64,000 nt of DNA, taken from contig OZ037768.1 in the NCBI GenBank assembly GCA_964035545.1, positions 22,594,819 to 22,658,818 on the forward strand, given 5' to 3'. The notes under the pieces were generated by a model. The model was not told where the DNA came from and did not search any database. It saw nothing but the letters and a program-made list of their open reading frames with translations. Of the stretch, positions 62,554 to 64,000 are shown piece by piece. Source of the stretch: Bugula neritina. Its lineage: Eukaryota; Bryozoa; Gymnolaemata; Cheilostomatida; Bugulidae. Every line of letters starts with the position of its first letter. The first letter of the stretch is position 1. A program made the translations under genes and the position numbers.

Positions 62554-63704
62554 TCACTGAATAAATCTCTTCTCAGGTAGTAACTGGACTTTCTTCTGCA
62601 GAACTTGTGACATCACTTCCTGGATGAGTAATATAGTCCTCATTGATATCGGATAGAACTCTGGGAGCTTCTCTTGTAAGACTGGCCCTTGGATATAATA
62701 TCTACAAATCAAATGATTAAGTTGTCCACATTCAGGTCAAGGTCAACTAGTATACAAGGTGTACGTCTGCTATGTCTAGCTAACATCAAACATGTTTATC
62801 TGTATCAGGTTTAGTATCAATAAGTAGGAGAATTGCCAAACTAAAAAGAAGGAGTGAATAAAAAGTGCAAAAATCAAGCCAAGAAACAACTTGTCCGTAT
62901 GTCGCTAGATAAAAGTCGCCTGCTTGATAAAAAAAATTCTAAATTCTAAAAGCACTGAAAATACAACACTTACTCTGTACAGAACACTTATCGCGTAATT
63001 TACACTTAAAATGTATAATACACTTACATTATTACGCAATATACTACATTGTATAATATATAAAATAGAAATCAATTTATCAACTTTCTTACTTAAATTC
63101 TTCTGTATAATTGTTGCTGATAAATGAAGCCAAAGGAGGACTGTAGACCATTATGGCATGTTGAATATAGAATTCCTGGAATACCAGTATTGCTTCTTGG
63201 GGTGACAACTCCACTTTTTTTGAAGGCTGAACAAATCTCATTGCTTGTCCAATTATACGTTCTAGAAATTTATTCTACAAGAAAGCCACGACTCGATATA
63301 GTAGTAGTAAGATAACTCCATAACCCAATTGTTGATTTTGAAAAAATGTCAGTACTGATAGTTATCCAATCTTCTTATCAACAGACACATACAACTCATT
63401 AGCTATACTATCAACTAGTGAGTCACTTTATAACTCAAACTGAACATTGATCTCGGTTTTCTTAAAAACACTCAAATCGTGTAAAAATTAAAAAATAAGC
63501 CCCAATTATAGTAAGATTTAAAACTACCAAAGGTGTCAGCTGGACACGTACCGTAGTGTTGAGGCTTTCCAGCACATTCATGAGCCAGTTTACGTTGAAA
63601 AAAGAGTTTTCACTGCGACCCCAGTGTGACTGTTGTGCTATGACTAGAAGCTCAAACAGAACTGAAGTTGAGGCACTTGTGAACTCGACAAACAGCTCGT
63701 GGAT
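62554..63704 (-). CDS. Last three exons of an unrecognised helical protein
   Basis: Exons 63704-63552, 63274-63093 and 62701-62554 (TGA) join in phase (0, 0, 2) and give 160 codons; the 5' part lies beyond 64000. The peptide is amphipathic and likely helical (IHELFVEFTSASTSVLFELL, LSPQEAILVFQEFYIQHAIM, FYPISMRTILLIQEVMSQVL), in the style of the C-terminus of an alpha-solenoid protein, with a basic end (KKVQLLPEKRFIQ). I cannot name the family. Splice sites are good (gtacgt and gtaag donors; tag acceptors) and codon content is clearly protein-like. Confidence 0.75.
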
Positions 63705-64000
63705 CTAAAACACCCGAAGTCAGGTACAGAACAGATATAGGAGAAATACTATAGCTGACTCCGGGACTGTGACTGGTGCACCTAGTATGTTCAGAAATTT
63801 ACAATTTACTAAGTAATATTACTAAACTTAGTTATTATTATGCAAAAATTTATTATGCAGCCATATTTGTTACACATGTGGGCGCATATTATAAGCAGAC
63901 ATATACTATACAAACATATACTGTGCAGATGTATGCTATACCAACGTATGCTACGCAGATGTACATTAGGCAAATGTATGCTTTTTATTGCCAGCCAAAG
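63705..64000. other. Intron of the unrecognised minus-strand gene
   Basis: No further exon visible. Ends in a degenerate repeat of cagatgtatgct-like units (about 63895-63985). Confidence 0.5.

Overview
The window is AT-rich DNA from an animal. Genes are split by GT-AG introns, and it holds metazoan families (kinesin, Flattop, HBP1, THAP-C2H2 zinc fingers, an IFI27-like protein), tRNA-derived SINEs and DNA transposons. An invertebrate is likely, possibly an early-branching one, but the phylum cannot be fixed from sequence alone. All gene models are hand-assembled from splice sites, reading phase and protein recognition.

Layout. 168-1203 (-): 5' end of a kinesin-motor gene. 1328-18548: a 17.2-kb Mutator-like element (MULE) with 271/272-bp terminal inverted repeats and a perfect 9-bp target duplication. 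It carries a multi-exon minus-strand gene encoding a novel N-terminal region, an OTU protease domain and a MULE transposase with a SWIM finger, plus an internal 2.5-kb inverted repeat built from the same motif as its ends. 18855-22893 (+): complete six-exon Flattop/CFAP126 gene. Without the MULE, the kinesin and Flattop start codons would lie about 421 bp apart, head to head, so the element has split a likely shared ciliary promoter. 25121-33781 and 35160-43222 (+): two tandem paralogues encoding N-terminal THAP and C-terminal C2H2 fingers (18 exons, 958 aa; 16 exons, 780 aa). They differ by whole-exon modules and share patches of near-identity. 44568-44911: Harbinger-like MITE. 46796-47554 (+): three-exon 85-aa IFI27/ISG12-like gene. 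49946-53986 (-): HBP1 (AXH plus HMG box), lacking only its 5' exon(s). 57638-60001 (-): a C2H2 exon and two weaker downstream exons, with a promoter-like block near 60.84-60.87 kb. 62554-63704 (-): last three exons of an unrecognised gene.

Minisatellites are common and several sit at splice sites, in one case repeating the 5' splice donor five times. The most notable findings are the giant OTU-MULE, the bidirectional promoter it interrupts, and modular exon gain or loss in the THAP pair.
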